From positions 496,001 through 560,000 of the forward strand of contig NZ_CP048627.1 in NCBI RefSeq assembly GCF_010669225.1: a DNA stretch of 64,000 nt. The letters run 5' to 3'. Position numbers and translations under genes: made by a program. This DNA is from Megamonas funiformis (GTDB lineage Bacteria > Bacillota > Negativicutes > Selenomonadales > Selenomonadaceae). Within the stretch, counting starts at the first letter, position 1; each line of letters begins with the position of its first letter. Below, piece after piece: positions 62,707-64,000 of this stretch. The notes below the pieces were generated by a model. That model was not told the origin of the DNA, did no database searches, and was given only the letters and a program-made list of their open reading frames with translations.

Positions 62707-64000
62707 TGATGATTATTATGCGATTTTGACCATATGGATTGGCATATTCATTACCGATAGTGGCATTAAGATAATTTTGAATGTATTCGATGATTACATC
62801 TGTTTCGGATAGTTCTTCATTTTGAAGTATAGGGCTGTCTTTGAACATTGTCATACCATTGCCAGCGAATTTCAAGATATAAGAAGTTCCACCAATGGTA
62901 TATTTTTTATTTAAATCTAAATCTTTACCATTTATTTTTACGTTTTGAACACGATAAGCACCATCTACTTTTATGAAATTACCTTTTTCATCAGTTATTA
63001 CAGATGATGGGATTTTACTATTAATCGTATAAGTAGCACCAGAGATTTGCATAAATCCACCAAATTCTTCAGGGTAACGGCTAGCACCCATTTCTAAAGC
63101 GTCTAAGAGCTGTTGTCCTGTGATTTCTAGGACTACACACATATTACCGAATGGAAACGTTGTCAAAATATCATTATAGGAAAAATCGCCTATAGGTAAT
63201 TCATTGCGGATTGCTCCACCATTGCAGATTGCTACATCGGTATTTAAAACTATTCTATAAGTATCAGTTACAAAATCACCGAGATTTGTCTCGCCATTTC
63301 TGACTAAGCGTGTATTAGTATTAGGATCGTTAGTGGTGAGTTTTACTGTATTTGTTCCGATTATTTGATTGAGCAAAGGTGCATATTTATTCTTTTCTTC
63401 ATTGATTAAGTCGGTAGTTTTTTGATTGGTTTTTGTTAAATCATTGATTAATTCAGTGGAGATTTCACCTTGTGGTGTGATGGTCAATTTACCAATATTT
63501 TGAAGTTTGGTGCCTGTTTGAGTGATGAGAACATTTTTTCCTTGTTTATTTTTAGCTATAAAAGTAGGAATAACTTCATGAGAATGACCATCAATGATAG
63601 CGTCAATACATTGTGTATTTTGAGCTACAGCAAGGCTACTCCAACGAGATGTGATACCATTCATGCCTAGATGAGCTACTAAAAAGACATAATCTACGCC
63701 GAGTTTTTGCACTGTATCTACAGTATTTTGGATATTAGTGTATAATTTTTTGCCAGTAGCGTCTTCATTAAAGGAATAAATAAAATTTCCCTTATCGTCT
63801 TGAAAATAAGCAGGTGTAGAAGAATTGAGTGTTTCAGGCGTTGTAACACCGATTAAAGCTATTTTTTTATCATCGAATTGGAAAATTTTATAAGCTGGCA
63901 ATAAATTTTTTCCTGTAATAGTATTTACTAAATTAGAACTATAATAACCGCAAGATAATTTGTCGTTTAAAATGAGAAATCTATCCATACCATAATCAAA
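62702..64000 (-). CDS. Bifunctional metallophosphatase/5'-nucleotidase, 5' end outside the window
   Basis: About 433 codons are visible and the N-terminus lies beyond the right edge. The first visible residues FDYGMDRFLILN match the GNHEFDYG segment of the calcineurin-like metallophosphatase domain; the ATG at 63988 is therefore internal. Further ligands appear in HLGMNG and DGHSHEVIP. From about 240 visible residues onward comes the 5'-nucleotidase C-terminal domain (NGGAIRNELPIGDFSYNDILTTFPFGN). These enzymes hydrolyse nucleotides outside the inner membrane to provide nucleosides and phosphate. Signal peptide cannot be seen. Confidence 0.92.
   Translation of the reverse strand, partial: FDYGMDRFLILNDKLSCGYYSSNLVNTITGKNLLPAYKIFQFDDKKIALIGVTTPETLNSSTPAYFQDDKGNFIYSFNEDATGKKLYTNIQNTVDTVQKLGVDYVFLVAHLGMNGITSRWSSLAVAQNTQCIDAIIDGHSHEVIPTFIAKNKQGKNVLITQTGTKLQNIGKLTITPQGEISTELINDLTKTNQKTTDLINEEKNKYAPLLNQIIGTNTVKLTTNDPNTNTRLVRNGETNLGDFVTDTYRIVLNTDVAICNGGAIRNELPIGDFSYNDILTTFPFGNMCVVLEITGQQLLDALEMGASRYPEEFGGFMQISGATYTINSKIPSSVITDEKGNFIKVDGAYRVQNVKINGKDLDLNKKYTIGGTSYILKFAGNGMTMFKDSPILQNEELSETDVIIEYIQNYLNATIGNEYANPYGQNRIIIIK

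Noticed and set aside
63988-63988. ATG as the start of the 5'-nucleotidase
   Set aside because: The frame continues to the window edge with FDYG, part of the conserved GNHEFDYG motif, so the gene begins outside.

Overview
The window is AT-rich chromosomal DNA made mostly of housekeeping genes. It looks like a Gram-negative (diderm) Firmicute of the Negativicutes, order Selenomonadales, probably close to Megamonas. Three things suggest this: a Bacillus-type gene order around tmk-holB-ricT-rsmI-metG-tatD-yabE-rnmV-rsmA; a TolC-like outer-membrane protein encoded with a MacA/MacB-type pump, which needs an outer membrane; and an alanine-racemase-fold lysine/ornithine decarboxylase of the type that makes cell-wall cadaverine in Selenomonas. 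The genus is an inference. No phage, CRISPR array or rRNA operon was seen.

Layout. 1-3.5 kb (minus): an alarmone synthetase cut by the window edge, malate dehydrogenase and serA. 3.6-8 kb (plus): tolC-macA-macB(ATPase)-macB(permease). 8-14 kb: an exported unknown, a Na/phosphate cotransporter behind a Pho-box-like triple repeat, an MFS transporter, a flavodiiron protein and an SGNH hydrolase. 14.3 kb: rpsT. 14.7-24.9 kb (minus): a DNA-uptake and DNA-metabolism run of ABC-F, recD2, comF, a TPR protein, comEA, comEC and holA. 25-29.4 kb: an LCP-family envelope protein, a zinc-ribbon protein and a complete amino-acid ABC importer. 29.4-38 kb: rpoB-rpoC behind a very strong promoter, with a leader of almost 600 nt containing a terminator-like hairpin and further hairpins between the two genes. 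38-44 kb: transketolase, two unrelated PLP decarboxylases with a tiny membrane protein between them, and tmk. 44-56 kb: the Bacillus-like holB to rsmA block, then exoA. 56.5 kb: tRNA-Leu(CAA). 57-58.4 kb: an IS200/IS605 element of IS608 type carrying only tnpB. 58.4-64 kb: a micro-lipoprotein, a zinc-ribbon protein, yajQ, two exported unknowns, a PD-(D/E)xK/DUF5655 protein and a 5'-nucleotidase cut by the right edge.

The most unusual material is the IS608-like insertion at 57,048-58,420. Its end hairpins, guide tetranucleotides and cleavage tetranucleotides can all be read, but tnpA is absent. It sits in the last codons of a ~39-residue lipoprotein gene, immediately upstream of a 21-codon membrane peptide with a CTG start, and its predicted omegaRNA guide is antisense to the lipoprotein gene. 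Other points worth checking are the Pho-type repeats, a likely ATA start codon, extra repeated segments in RpoC, and the attenuator-like elements around rpoB and rpoC. I found no clear multi-gene system that is wholly new. Start codons were chosen by ribosome-binding-site spacing. TTG starts are common here (rpoC, metG, rpsT, fprA and others).
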